A stretch of DNA of 64,000 bases from Bacillus sp. FJAT-27225. GTDB taxonomy: Bacteria; Bacillota; Bacilli; Bacillales; Cytobacillaceae. Positions within the stretch are counted from its first letter, which is position 1, and each line of letters starts with the position of its first letter. A program made the position numbers and the translations under genes. The notes under the pieces were generated by a model. The model made no database searches. It saw only the letters and a list, made by a program, of their open reading frames with translations, and was not told where the DNA came from. The stretch lies in NCBI RefSeq assembly GCF_001685025.1, contig NZ_MAYU01000001.1:689971-753970 (forward strand). Reading direction: 5' to 3'. This document shows, piece by piece, positions 54,888 through 63,825 of this stretch.

Positions 54888-56147
54888 TTATGATTTATGG
54901 CCCCCGAGCAGTGTTGCCCGGTGCTTAGCCGTTCCTGCAGACGTATAGGAGACAGCCCGCAGCAGCGCCCCGGAACCATACTTGTGGCGAATCCGATCAA
55001 CCACATAGCCCAGATTCCTTCGTTTGCTGGCGCCCATGTCAAAAAGGCTCATCTGGAGTTCGGTATCATCAACGATATTCCCCAGTGTGATGTTAATTTG
55101 GCGGACCGTCTTGCCGGAGTAATTCTCGGAGAACAGTTCGAGGCAAACCTGGTATATATCCATGGTGACGTTGGTCGGCTCCGAAATCGTCCTGGCCCTG
55201 TGGAAACCTCCTCCGAATTCGTCCTTGCTGTAGCCGATGCCAAGCGTAACCGTCCTTCCTGCCTTCTGGTGCGTCCGGGCCCTGCGTGCAACCTCTTCGC
55301 ACATTTCAAGAATGACATGCTTGATTTCCTCCTCATCCTTATAATCGCGAAGGAGGATTTGGCCTTTGCCAAAACTGATCTGTCCCTCCATGATTGGCGC
55401 CCCCATATCGGAAAGGTCGATACCCCAGGCATGGTAATACAGCTGATTGCCCATAACGCCGAATTTTTTCTCAAGCAGTTCAAGGTCATACCGGGCCAGC
55501 TGGCCGACAGTGAAGATTCCCATTCCGTTCAGTGTTTTTTCAACGCGTCTGCCGATGCCCCACATCTCTCGAAGAGGTGAAACGTTCCATAGTTTAGTTT
55601 TGACATCGTCGTAGGTCCACTCGGCAATCCCGTGCTGTTTCGCATCAAGGTCGAGGCAAAGCTTGGCCATGAGCATGTTCGGGCCAATGCCAATCGCGCA
55701 CGGAAGCTGAAATTCGCGTTCGATGTCATCTTTGATTTTTCTCGCAATCGTCTTGGCATCCCCCCATAGCTTTGCAGCCCCGTCCACTTTAATGAAGCTC
55801 TCATCAACGCTGTAGACGTGAATTGCTTCTTTTGGAACGTAGCGATGGAAAACACGGGTGATTTCAGTAGAGATTCTCAGGAACAAACCCATTTTAGGTT
55901 CAACAACCAAGATTCTCGGATCATTTGGGATCTCAAATTTCCGTGAGCCCGTCTTTATTCCGAATTCCTTTTTTAAAAGTGGCGAAGCAGCAAGAACAAC
56001 GCTCCCTTCCCGCTCTTTATCCCCGACTACAGCAAGGTAGCAGCTGAGCGGGTCGAGCCCTTCCATGACCGCTGCACAGCTGGCGTAAAAGCTTTTCATA
56101 TCGACGCAAAGAATTTTATGCTGCGGCATTGTACTGTAATCAACCAT
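54888..56147 (-). CDS. polY2: Y-family DNA polymerase (PolY2/YqjW, UvrX-like)
   Basis: Translesion polymerase of 419 residues. Catalytic motifs: Asp in ILCVDMKSFYASCAAV, YSVDESFIKVDGAAKL with the SxDE pair, HhH region (MWGIGRRVEKTLNGMGIFTV) and little-finger domain. Steric-gate position is in KSFYASC. Very close to B. subtilis YqjW. GAGGAGG precedes the ATG. Divergent from yqzH, with two LexA-like boxes between, so SOS-inducible. Confidence 0.94.
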   Translation of the reverse strand: MVDYSTMPQHKILCVDMKSFYASCAAVMEGLDPLSCYLAVVGDKEREGSVVLAASPLLKKEFGIKTGSRKFEIPNDPRILVVEPKMGLFLRISTEITRVFHRYVPKEAIHVYSVDESFIKVDGAAKLWGDAKTIARKIKDDIEREFQLPCAIGIGPNMLMAKLCLDLDAKQHGIAEWTYDDVKTKLWNVSPLREMWGIGRRVEKTLNGMGIFTVGQLARYDLELLEKKFGVMGNQLYYHAWGIDLSDMGAPIMEGQISFGKGQILLRDYKDEEEIKHVILEMCEEVARRARTHQKAGRTVTLGIGYSKDEFGGGFHRARTISEPTNVTMDIYQVCLELFSENYSGKTVRQINITLGNIVDDTELQMSLFDMGASKRRNLGYVVDRIRHKYGSGALLRAVSYTSAGTAKHRATLLGGHKS

Positions 56148-56174
56148 ACAATTTTACCTCCTCTCACCAAAACA

Positions 56175-56226
56175 AGAACATCCGTTCCGTACCATTATAC
56201 CCATATATTAAGCGAATATGCGTTCG
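56175..56226. promoter_or_regulatory. Two LexA (DinR) boxes between polY2 and yqzH
   Basis: CGAATATGCGTTCG (56213-56226) matches CGAACNNNNGTTCG at nine of ten fixed bases; AGAACATCCGTTCC (56175-56188) keeps GAAC-N4-GTTC, eight of ten. Both lie in the divergent intergenic region. Confidence 0.85.
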
Positions 56227-56326
56227 TATTCAATGGAAATTTTCCGGCATGTTGTATAAAAATAGGGTTCATTTCCATTTCGTCTCTCTCGGTGAGTGGG
56301 TTATACTTGTCAGAGAGGTGCTTCAA

Positions 56327-56518
56327 ATGGAAGAAAAACTAGTTGTAAAAATGATTCAAAACTGCCTGAAGCAATATTATGCAAATGAGGAACAGCCTCT
56401 TGGCGAACGCGATATAGCACAATTGTGCGAACAAATTTATAGGCAAAAAGAAGCAGAGCCTGAGTCTCCTCTGCATCATATCGTCAACGATGTTGTGTAT
56501 GAATTTTTAACAATTTAA
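56327..56518 (+). CDS. yqzH: YqzH, small SOS-regulated protein
   Basis: A 63-residue protein starting MEEKLVVKMIQNCLKQYYAN and ending IVNDVVYEFLTI. It matches the layout of B. subtilis YqzH, which is also divergent from yqjW. AGAGAGGTG precedes the ATG at 56327. No known function; it shares the LexA boxes. Confidence 0.8.
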   Translation: MEEKLVVKMIQNCLKQYYANEEQPLGERDIAQLCEQIYRQKEAEPESPLHHIVNDVVYEFLTI

Positions 56519-56531
56519 ATGGAAGGACGGA

Positions 56532-56972
56532 ATGACATCAATGGGAACTAAGATAGAGTCTTTGTACAAGGAATTAATCGAGTCTTGGAATAGACGAGAT
56601 GCTGAAGGAATGGCAAGGCTATTCGCAGAAGGTGGTACGATGATTGGTTTCGATGGAAGCCTTGTGATCGGCCCTCAAGAAGTGCTTTTACATACAAGGC
56701 CAATCTTTGAAAGCCATCCCACCTCTCCCTTCACCGTAAAAATAAAGGAAGTGAGAATGCTGGGAGACGACACAGCAATCCTCCGGGCAATTGCCGGAAT
56801 GGTTCCGACCGGCGAAATGGATCTCAGACCTGAACTTAACGCCCATCAAACATTGGTAGCAAAAATGCATAAAGATCTATGGAAAATTGAGCTATTCCAG
56901 AATACACCGGCGCAGTTCCACGGACGCCCGGAGCTGGTCGAAGAAATGACTGAGGAATTAAGGCAAGCATAG
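56532..56972 (+). CDS. SnoaL-like (SgcJ/EcaC, DUF4440) protein
   Basis: The 146-residue cone-shaped NTF2-like protein has LIESWNRRDAEGMARLFAEG, MIGFDGSLVIGPQEV and ILRAIAGMVPTG, the SgcJ/EcaC pattern. Such proteins are often small-molecule hydrolases or isomerases, or have no enzyme role. GGAAGGACGGA precedes the ATG. Lies 13 bases after yqzH. Confidence 0.75.
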   Translation: MTSMGTKIESLYKELIESWNRRDAEGMARLFAEGGTMIGFDGSLVIGPQEVLLHTRPIFESHPTSPFTVKIKEVRMLGDDTAILRAIAGMVPTGEMDLRPELNAHQTLVAKMHKDLWKIELFQNTPAQFHGRPELVEEMTEELRQA

Positions 56973-56999
56973 AGGATCTTATACAAGGGGGAGAACATT

Positions 57000-57880
57000 T
57001 TGAAAATTGAAGAAGGTTTTGTGAATGTAACTGGCGGCAAAGTTTACTACCGCATTGTAAAAAGTGAAAATCCTGCCGTCCCATTGATGGTGCTCCATGG
57101 CGGACCGGGCTCTACAACGTATCCATTGCAAAGATTGGACGAGCTTGCAGAGGGGGCAAATGGGAGGACCATTGTGTATTATGACCAACTCGGAGCAGGA
57201 CGGTCCCAGGGGCCAACAGATCAAACATTATGGAACCTCGACCGCTATGTTGAAGAACTTGGCCAGGTACGAGAGCAGCTTGGATTGGATAACGTACATA
57301 TTCTTGGGCATTCATGGGGAACAACCTTACTTGCGGCATATATGCTTACTAAGCCTGAAGGTGTTAAAGCTGCGATTTTTTCAAGCCCCTGCCTTAGTGC
57401 ACCGCAATGGGCAGAGGATCAGAAACCCTGTTAAAACAGCTTCCAAAAGAAACCCAGGAGGCAATCACACGCTGCGAGGCGGATGGCACTATAGACTCAG
57501 AAGAATATAAGCAGGCAATGGTTGTGTTCGCGAAAAATTTCGTTTGCAGAATTGATATAAGCAAGGAAGAGCGGGAGACTGTTTCAAGGCTTGGAAATCG
57601 TGAGGTATACAACCTAATGTGGGGACCTTCCGAGTTTTGTGTAACCGGCAATTTAAAGGAATTTGACTGTACCCCGAAACTGCATGAATTGGATGTACCT
57701 TCCCTTTTCCTTTGCGGCCGCTATGATGAGGCGACACCAGAATCGACCAGCTATTTCTCTAGCCTCGTCCCGGGAGCAAAGCTGCACATCTTTGAGGAAA
57801 GCGCCCATTCACCCTACCGGGAGCAGCCAGACGAATATCGGAAGGTTGTCAAAGATTTTCTTGCAAGTATAGAAAAATAG
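57000..57880 (+). pseudogene. Proline iminopeptidase-family hydrolase, frameshifted
   Basis: Two overlapping frames together encode one S33-family hydrolase. First part (57000-57434, TTG start after GGGGGAG): LMVLHGGPGST oxyanion motif and nucleophile GHSWGTTLLAA, ends APQWAEDQKPC and stop. Second part (57407-57880): LFLCGRYDEATPES (Asp) and EESAHSPYRE (His). One extra A in GATCAGAAACCC (57418-57429) would give a single protein of 293 residues with all three catalytic residues. A lesion or a homopolymer sequencing error. Confidence 0.82.
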
Positions 57881-57974
57881 ATGAAGAGGTGCTGGGATAG
57901 CCAGCGCCTTAATTTGCATGAGTATTTTTTCACGGAATTTTATGAAGGTATAATTGATTATTCGAGGTGGATAA

Positions 57975-59006
57975 ATGAAATTCTACAAGCTTGCAGAAAC
58001 ATTTAAGACATTCGCAGAAAGAGAGTGCAATAATTCAAGCGAGTTGTACGAAAGCCTTTCGATGAAAATATCAGAAGACCCACATATTCTTGAGCTAAGT
58101 TCCTATGCCTCACCGGGACAGCCGGTTCCAAACCTGCTCTTTGGGGCAGTCCATTACCTTCTCCTGAAGGGAACAGACCATCCCCTGGCAAGGTTTTACG
58201 CCAGTATAAATACCAATCCACGATCTCCAGAGGCAGCATTCCTATCTTTTAAGGAATTTTGTTCTGTTCATCAGGAGCAGATCATTGAGCTTTTGCAGAC
58301 AAAACTGGTCCAAACCAACGAAGTTAGAAGGTGCGGCTACCTTTTCCCTGCTTTCAGCCATATATACGAAATAACGCACAAACCCTTGGCACTGATCGAA
58401 ATCGGAACGAGTGCCGGCTTTCAACTGCTCTGGGACCATTATTCTTATTCATATGGCACCGGAGAAGTTTACGGAAGCAGTGAGTCAGGAGTGTTCATTC
58501 AGTCAGAAATAAAGGGAAAGGGACAGCTATTATTTCCTGATAGCGCTCCCCCAGTCAAAGCCCGATATGGCGTAGACCTGCATATGAATGATATGGGAAA
58601 CCAAGAAAACTCGCTATGGATGAAAGCACTGATTTGGCCGGAACATCATGACCGCAGGGCGTTATTTGAAAAAGCAGTGCATTGCATGAACAAGAATCAA
58701 GAAAAAATCACTTTCATTGAAGGTGACGGTGTAGAACTTCTTCCCAACATCGCCGGGAGGATACCGAAAGAGTTTACAGTAGTTGTCTTTCATACTCACG
58801 TCGCCAACCAGATACCTTATGATACGAAACTAAAACTGCTCGAAACAATAGAAACGATTGCAGTAGAGAGAGACATTTTTCATCTTTACAACAATATCAG
58901 GGATCACTATCTTCGTCTCGATTCCTTTGTTGATGGGGTCAACGACCATAAACTTGTCGCAGAAACGGATGGACATGGAAGATGGTTTGATTGGAGACTA
59001 GCATAA
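57975..59006 (+). CDS. DUF2332 family protein
   Basis: The 343-residue soluble protein has NEVRRCGYLFPAFSHIYEIT, LIEIGTSAGFQLLWDHYSYS and VVVFHTHVANQIPYDTKLKL, the DUF2332 signature, whose GTSAGFQ segment recalls methyltransferase-like loops. Function unknown. GAGGTGGATAA precedes the ATG. Lone gene ended by a bidirectional terminator. Confidence 0.82.
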   Translation: MKFYKLAETFKTFAERECNNSSELYESLSMKISEDPHILELSSYASPGQPVPNLLFGAVHYLLLKGTDHPLARFYASINTNPRSPEAAFLSFKEFCSVHQEQIIELLQTKLVQTNEVRRCGYLFPAFSHIYEITHKPLALIEIGTSAGFQLLWDHYSYSYGTGEVYGSSESGVFIQSEIKGKGQLLFPDSAPPVKARYGVDLHMNDMGNQENSLWMKALIWPEHHDRRALFEKAVHCMNKNQEKITFIEGDGVELLPNIAGRIPKEFTVVVFHTHVANQIPYDTKLKLLETIETIAVERDIFHLYNNIRDHYLRLDSFVDGVNDHKLVAETDGHGRWFDWRLA

Positions 59007-59011
59007 AGAAA

Positions 59012-59047
59012 AACACCACTCAGGTTATCTTTATCCCGAGTGGTGTT
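59012..59047. terminator. Bidirectional terminator between DUF2332 and yqjQ
   Basis: AACACCACTC and GAGTGGTGTT arms around a 16-base loop. Confidence 0.8.
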
Positions 59048-59056
59048 ACATAAAGT

Positions 59057-59848
59057 TTATTTCTGATTAAATGCCTTTTTGCCAACCTTCTCGAACAGGC
59101 GTGGAAACAAGGTATAAAAAACGCTGCCCATATTCATCCAGCCTGGGAGATTGATTTCCCGGACAGGCGACTCCATCGCATCAACCACTTTACTGGCTAC
59201 ATATTCGGGCTTCAGCATCCAGCGCTTCACATTTTTCACATAGGTTCCGCTTTCGTCCGCAATGTTGAAAAAATTTGTTTCAATTGGCCCCGGGTTTACC
59301 GTTGTAACATGGACGTTAAAATCGGAAAGCTCCATCCGCAGACTGTTTGAATATCCGAGGACAGCGTGCTTTGTAGCTGAATAGACACTTGATTTCGGGG
59401 TAGCAATTTTGCCGGCCTGTGAAGCAATGTTAATGATATGACCCGACCGTTTCTTTCGCATGTTTTTCAAAACGGCACTTGTGCAGGCAATCAGGCCGAT
59501 TACGTTAACATCAAACATAGCCTTGACTTCATCAAGTTCGGCTTCATGGGCGTGCCGGAACACGCCAAATCCGGCGTTATTTACGAGAATATCAATATCG
59601 CCCATTTGTTTATATACTAATTCGAACACTTCAATGACTTTATCGGTATCTGAAACGTCAAGCCGGTGGACAATTACCGTACTCTTGTAAGTCGTTTCCA
59701 GCTCTGCCTTTAGAGTCTCGAGTTTATCGGTACTTCTTGCGAGCAGCGCAAGGTTTGCGCCTCTCTTAGCCGCTTGTCTCGCTATTTCAGCCCCAATTCC
59801 TCCCGAGGCCCCGGTAATGACAACATTTTTCCCGGAAAGATTACCCAT
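59057..59848 (-). CDS. yqjQ: Short-chain dehydrogenase/reductase YqjQ
   Basis: SDR enzyme of 263 residues. Cofactor motif TGASGGIGAEIA, NNAG (ILVNNAGFGVF), catalytic Ser in IINIASQAGKIATPKSSV and Tyr-Lys in YSATKHAV. The C-terminal extension (MLKPEYVASKVVDAMESPVR) is typical of the membrane-lipid group. The ATG at 59848 overlaps the yqjP stop by eight bases. Confidence 0.9.
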   Translation of the reverse strand: MGNLSGKNVVITGASGGIGAEIARQAAKRGANLALLARSTDKLETLKAELETTYKSTVIVHRLDVSDTDKVIEVFELVYKQMGDIDILVNNAGFGVFRHAHEAELDEVKAMFDVNVIGLIACTSAVLKNMRKKRSGHIINIASQAGKIATPKSSVYSATKHAVLGYSNSLRMELSDFNVHVTTVNPGPIETNFFNIADESGTYVKNVKRWMLKPEYVASKVVDAMESPVREINLPGWMNMGSVFYTLFPRLFEKVGKKAFNQK

Positions 59849-60821
59849 GTCCCTCACCCCGCTTGACTTCATAATAGGTAACATTCCCATTAACATAGGA
59901 ATCAATTGCACCTAATGATCCTAAATAATCCAACTGGCCGACAGTTTCGGACATAGTCAAGCCAAGCTCTCGTTCAAATGCCTTTGGGAAAAGCTCACGG
60001 CATAGCTCGAAAACAGTTTTTGGGCCCTCATTGAGCATTCCTTTTACAAGAAGTGCTCTTTCATGCTGCCGGCCGAGCCTTCTGTCAATCAATTGCGGAA
60101 GTTTCCTTACTTCAGCTCCATGCCCTGTATACACTAAATCTATTGGATAATTCCTGAGTTTCGCAAGTGCAGCATTGTACTGGAGCTGGGGCTTCGGACG
60201 CTCTTCCCCCGGGGTAAGCGGAGGCTCAAGTAAAGGATTCGGGGATATATGGGCGAGAATATGGTCGCCCGCAAGCAATATTCCATCCTTTTCACAAAAC
60301 AGTGAGATGTGGCTCTGTGCGTGGCCGGGAGTTTCAATTACCCGCCATTCCGCGAGGCCCGGTAGCTCGTCTCCTTCAGAAAGTATCCCTGTCAATCCCC
60401 GCCGGCAAGAGTATTTTAATGACTTTTTTAGCTGGCCGGCCAATCGCAAATACTGCTGAGGAATCCCAAAATCGGTAAAAAGCCCGATAAAAAATCGATC
60501 GTGCTCTGCCAGAAATTCTTCAGTCCGATTAATCCATCTTTCATTCAAGTAGTGTCCATAGACCTCAAGTGATTTTGGAAAAAAATCAAGAAGCCCGGCA
60601 TGATCCGGGTGATCGTGTGTGAGGACAACTTGTTCAATATCCTCTGGAGAAACACCTAGGCCTGCCAATTGGGCTTTCAGAGCTTCCCACGCTTCATTCG
60701 TTTTCGGACCGGCGTCTACAAGTGTGAGCCTGTCCCCTTTTATTAAATAAACATTTACGTCACCCACCGCAAACGGTGTCGGCAGCGTAATTTTTGCTAG
60801 ATTCCCTTTCCACTCTGCCAT
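59841..60821 (-). CDS. yqjP: Metallo-beta-lactamase-fold hydrolase YqjP
   Basis: The 326-residue protein has the MBL metal motif VLTHDHPDHAGLL, later His/Asp in IETPGHAQSHIS and LLAGDHILAHISP, and a C-terminal winged-helix-like region (FERELGLTMSETVGQLDYLG). GAGGGACTTTTTA precedes the ATG at 60821. Coupled to yqjQ as in B. subtilis. Substrate unknown. Confidence 0.88.
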   Translation of the reverse strand: MAEWKGNLAKITLPTPFAVGDVNVYLIKGDRLTLVDAGPKTNEAWEALKAQLAGLGVSPEDIEQVVLTHDHPDHAGLLDFFPKSLEVYGHYLNERWINRTEEFLAEHDRFFIGLFTDFGIPQQYLRLAGQLKKSLKYSCRRGLTGILSEGDELPGLAEWRVIETPGHAQSHISLFCEKDGILLAGDHILAHISPNPLLEPPLTPGEERPKPQLQYNAALAKLRNYPIDLVYTGHGAEVRKLPQLIDRRLGRQHERALLVKGMLNEGPKTVFELCRELFPKAFERELGLTMSETVGQLDYLGSLGAIDSYVNGNVTYYEVKRGEGHG

Positions 60822-61002
60822 TAAAAAGTCCCTCACAACATTATTTTCCTATATTATACGATTAGTTTACCGATTCAGGAAAACCTTGTCATTATTTTCG
60901 CCTCTCAATTGGCTGAATATATTATCAAGCATCAATTTTTCTATAATAGATTAGCTTTGTTATACTAAATTAGTAAAAAGATGTAAGGGAGGCTACATTC
61001 TA

Positions 61003-62022
61003 TTGACAGCGAAACTTTTCACTCCGTTTACAGTAAAAGGAGTAACATTGAAAAACAGAATCGTGATGGCACCAATGTGCATGTATTCATGTGAAAAAGA
61101 GGATGGTATCGTAACAGACTGGCACCGGACCCACTATACAAGCAGAGCTGTCGGTCAAGTCGGCTTAATTGTAATTGAGGCAACAGCAGTTCAGCCGCAG
61201 GGAAGGATTTCACCAAATGACCTGGGAATCTGGAGCGATGACCATGTAGAAGGTCTTAAAGAGCTGACTTCCCTTGCGAAAGCTCATGGGGCGGCAATGG
61301 GAATCCAGCTTGCCCACGCAGGCAGAAAGGCAGTCCTTGAAGGAGACATATACGCGCCATCAGCGCTTCCATTCAATGAAAAACATAAAACACCGAAAGA
61401 AATGACAAAGGAAGATATCAAGGAAACAATTGAGGCCTTTAAAAAAGGAGCAGAGCGGGCCAAGCAGGCAGGATTTGACGTAATCGAGCTGCACGCTGCC
61501 CACGGCTACTTGATTAATGAATTCCTTTCTCCCCTTACCAATAAACGCGAAGATGAATATAGCGGAACAGTTGAAAACCGATACCGTTTCCTGCGTGAGG
61601 TCATCGAGGCAGTCAATACGGTTTGGGATGGCCCTCTGTTTGTCAGAATATCCGCGCATGATTACCGGGAAGAAGGAATGACTCCTGAAGATTATCTCCC
61701 GATGGCGAAATGGATGAAGGAACAGGGAGTTGACTTGATTGACACAAGCTCCGGCGGTGTCGCTCCGGCTCATATTAATGTGTACCCCGGCTATCAGGTT
61801 CGTTTCTCGGAAACGATCCGAAATGGGGCTGAAATTGCCACAGGAGCAGTCGGCTTGATTACAACCGGAAAACAGGCTGAAGAAATTCTTCAGAATGAAC
61901 GTGCCGACCTAATTTTCATAGCACGGGAATTGCTCCGCGATCCATACTGGCCAAGAACCGCGGCAAAGGAACTCGGTGTTGAAATCGGAATGCCGAAGCA
62001 ATATGAGCGGGGCTGGAAATAG
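61003..62022 (+). CDS. namA: NADPH dehydrogenase NamA (YqjM), old yellow enzyme
   Basis: FMN enzyme of 339 residues that reduces activated alkenes and nitro-compounds. Cys26 and Tyr28 (PMCMYSCE), His-His-Tyr in [20 protein letters not shown] and the C-terminal active-site Arg in YERGWK are as in B. subtilis YqjM. TTG start at 61003 with GGGAGG upstream. Stress-induced in B. subtilis. Confidence 0.95.
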   Translation: MTAKLFTPFTVKGVTLKNRIVMAPMCMYSCEKEDGIVTDWHRTHYTSRAVGQVGLIVIEATAVQPQGRISPNDLGIWSDDHVEGLKELTSLAKAHGAAMGIQLAHAGRKAVLEGDIYAPSALPFNEKHKTPKEMTKEDIKETIEAFKKGAERAKQAGFDVIELHAAHGYLINEFLSPLTNKREDEYSGTVENRYRFLREVIEAVNTVWDGPLFVRISAHDYREEGMTPEDYLPMAKWMKEQGVDLIDTSSGGVAPAHINVYPGYQVRFSETIRNGAEIATGAVGLITTGKQAEEILQNERADLIFIARELLRDPYWPRTAAKELGVEIGMPKQYERGWK

Positions 62023-62114
62023 TAAATAGTCTAAAAACAGCGGCAAGGTCCAAGGATAAGTTTGTAGAAAGCTAAACTATTTAACACGAGAACAAATTTA
62101 CTCTGACCAGAATT

Positions 62115-62162
62115 AAAGGCGCCTTCCTTTCCGGTAACGGGTTCGGATTAGGAGTACAAAAA
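62115..62162 (+). repeat. Left arm of an inverted repeat flanking a GNAT gene
   Basis: AAAGGCGCC, variable 11 bp, TAACGGGTTCGG, a 6-bp spacer, AGTACAAAA. Same order, reverse complemented, at 63003-63052. The rest of 62023-62480 is AT-rich; a minus-strand frame in it has no ribosome site. Confidence 0.75.
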
Positions 62163-62480
62163 CTCATTTAGAGCATCAATTTCGGTCCAAATCGCATATG
62201 ATTTGGACCTCTTATTATTGTTGATATAATAAGCTTTTTTACATTTTGACGTGACAATTAGCACTGAAATTAGCACGCTTTTTAACAGGATGACAACAGC
62301 TAATGTCATACGCCTGAAACGTATGCCAAAATAAGTGCCAATTTGATTACTAATTATATTTCGAATATCAAGCTTAAAGCAACTTATGTCAAAACGACCT
62401 GAAAAAGGTTGTTTTTTATTTAGGAAATACACTTTTATGATAGTATGAGAATAGGAATTTTCTTACAAAGGGGAACGAAT

Positions 62481-62948
62481 ATGAATATCAGTCGAACAAA
62501 CGATTTTGAATTAGTGGCTAAATTGAATAAATATGTTCACGATTTACACGCAAATTTATACCCTGAGTATTTCAAAGAATATAATTTTGAGGAAATTAAG
62601 TCTTTCTTTCAAAAGATTATTGATAAAGAGGAGTTCTATTTCCTTCTGTTGGAGGACGATGACCAATCTTTAGGTTATGCTTGGATTGAGTTAAGAAATT
62701 ATCCCGATAATGCCTTTAAAAAATCATATAAATCGGTATATGTGCATCAAATAAGTATCGCAGAGAGCCAAAGAAAAAAAGGATACGGTTCTGAATTGAT
62801 GAACGAAATTACGGATATTGCAAAAGAAAACGGCATTAATAGGATTGAATTAGACTATTGGTTCAATAACGAAATAGCAAAGAACTTTTATAAGAAGAAT
62901 GAATTTGTGAAATATCGAGAATTTGTTTACAAAGACATTGCATTCTAA
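62481..62948 (+). CDS. GNAT N-acetyltransferase in an AT-rich insert
   Basis: The 155-residue GNAT protein has IAESQRKKGYGSELMNEITD as acetyl-CoA motif and FNNEIAKNFYKKNEFVKYRE at its end. AAAGGGGAACGAAT precedes the ATG at 62481. Codon use is far more AT-rich than in namA or rnz (many AAT, GAA, TTA, AAA codons), and the gene lies inside inverted repeats, so it is probably acquired. Substrate unknown. Confidence 0.85.
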   Translation: MNISRTNDFELVAKLNKYVHDLHANLYPEYFKEYNFEEIKSFFQKIIDKEEFYFLLLEDDDQSLGYAWIELRNYPDNAFKKSYKSVYVHQISIAESQRKKGYGSELMNEITDIAKENGINRIELDYWFNNEIAKNFYKKNEFVKYREFVYKDIAF

Positions 62949-62963
62949 TGCTAAATGGTAAAT

Positions 62964-62990
62964 AAAAGAGGTGCGAATTGCACCTCTTTT
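62964..62990 (+). terminator. Terminator after the GNAT gene
   Basis: AAAAGAGGTGC-GAATT-GCACCTCTTTT perfect hairpin followed by T residues. Confidence 0.88.
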
Positions 62991-63002
62991 TTATTGCTAA
63001 TT

Positions 63003-63052
63003 AAAGTTTTGTACTTCAAAACCGAACCCGTTACTACCCGGACGGCGCCTTT
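63003..63052 (-). repeat. Right arm of the inverted repeat
   Basis: On the minus strand AAAGGCGCC, 10 variable bp, TAACGGGTTCGG, 6 bp, AGTACAAAA. It ends five bases after the stop codon of the membrane-protein gene. Confidence 0.75.
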
Positions 63053-63057
63053 TTTCG

Positions 63058-63342
63058 TTACGAATGAAGGATGCTTTCAGGTTCAACATCGGTTTTATTT
63101 TTAAGATAACGCCCGAACCGGCCTAGTCCAGCAGCTACTGCGGAAAGGATTACGTTAAAAACAACTGCGAAAAGAATGTTGACATTAAACAAATAACCCC
63201 CAACGATGCCAAATAGTGCGCTGCCAGCTAAAATAAACAAAATATGTATTGCAGGAAAGAAATAACAGATCAATCCGCTTCCGATGAGGACAATCGACCC
63301 CATAATCATACAATATACACCAATGATGATAAGTGCTTCCAT
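63058..63342 (-). CDS. Small membrane protein, 94 residues
   Basis: Two or three hydrophobic segments (IIIGVYCMIMGSIVLIGSGL, IHILFILAGSALFGIVGGYL, LFAVVFNVILSAVAAGLGRF) and a charged C terminus. The ATG at 63342 follows GGGGG seven bases upstream. Not recognised as a named family. Confidence 0.7.
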   Translation of the reverse strand: MEALIIIGVYCMIMGSIVLIGSGLICYFFPAIHILFILAGSALFGIVGGYLFNVNILFAVVFNVILSAVAAGLGRFGRYLKNKTDVEPESILHS

Positions 63343-63497
63343 GCTCATTCCCCCTGGAGAAAAGTATTCTTAAAGTACTACTACCCTACTTAAAAATAAT
63401 TATTCCGAAAAAATTGGCAATAAGAAAAAAAGACTAAACACGAGCATTTTGATAAAAATAAATACATTCAAGCACCATTGAAGGGAGCGCTCATACC

Positions 63498-63770
63498 GTG
63501 GAATTCCCTATCGTATACACAAACGTTTGGGATGCCGTCATAGCGGTTCCGGCAGTTATGATATTCACACAAATTGTGAAGCTTTATTTCAGGATACCAA
63601 AGTCTTTTGTCCCGACAATTGCACTTGTAACCGGTCTGGCATTATCCATTCTAGTTACCCATACCCATAGTTTTTGGTCAGCTGTTTTTATGGGATGGTT
63701 CTATGGATATGCCGCGATTGGCAGTTATTCGTCCTTAAAAACTTCGTGGAAAGCCTATCGAGGGAAATAG
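63498..63770 (+). CDS. Small membrane protein, 90 residues
   Basis: Starts MEFPIVYTNVWDAVIAVPAV and has three hydrophobic parts; ends SSLKTSWKAYRGK. The GTG start has GGGAGCG upstream. The pattern resembles divergent PAP2-type short membrane proteins, but I cannot assign it. It is convergent with rnz. Confidence 0.65.
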   Translation: MEFPIVYTNVWDAVIAVPAVMIFTQIVKLYFRIPKSFVPTIALVTGLALSILVTHTHSFWSAVFMGWFYGYAAIGSYSSLKTSWKAYRGK

Positions 63771-63782
63771 CTTTATTGCCCC

Positions 63783-63820
63783 AAAAAAGAACCCGGCTTT
63801 TCCGAATGGATGCCGGGCAT
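63783..63820 (-). terminator. Terminator after rnz
   Basis: CCCGGC and GCCGGG arms around a 14-base loop, T-run (TTCTTTTTT) on the minus strand. Confidence 0.8.
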
Positions 63821-63825
63821 TGATT

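Noticed and set aside
62148-62432. Minus-strand frame of 94 codons upstream of the AT-rich GNAT gene
   Set aside because: No ribosome site, no recognisable motif, and its 3' end lies in the inverted-repeat arm.
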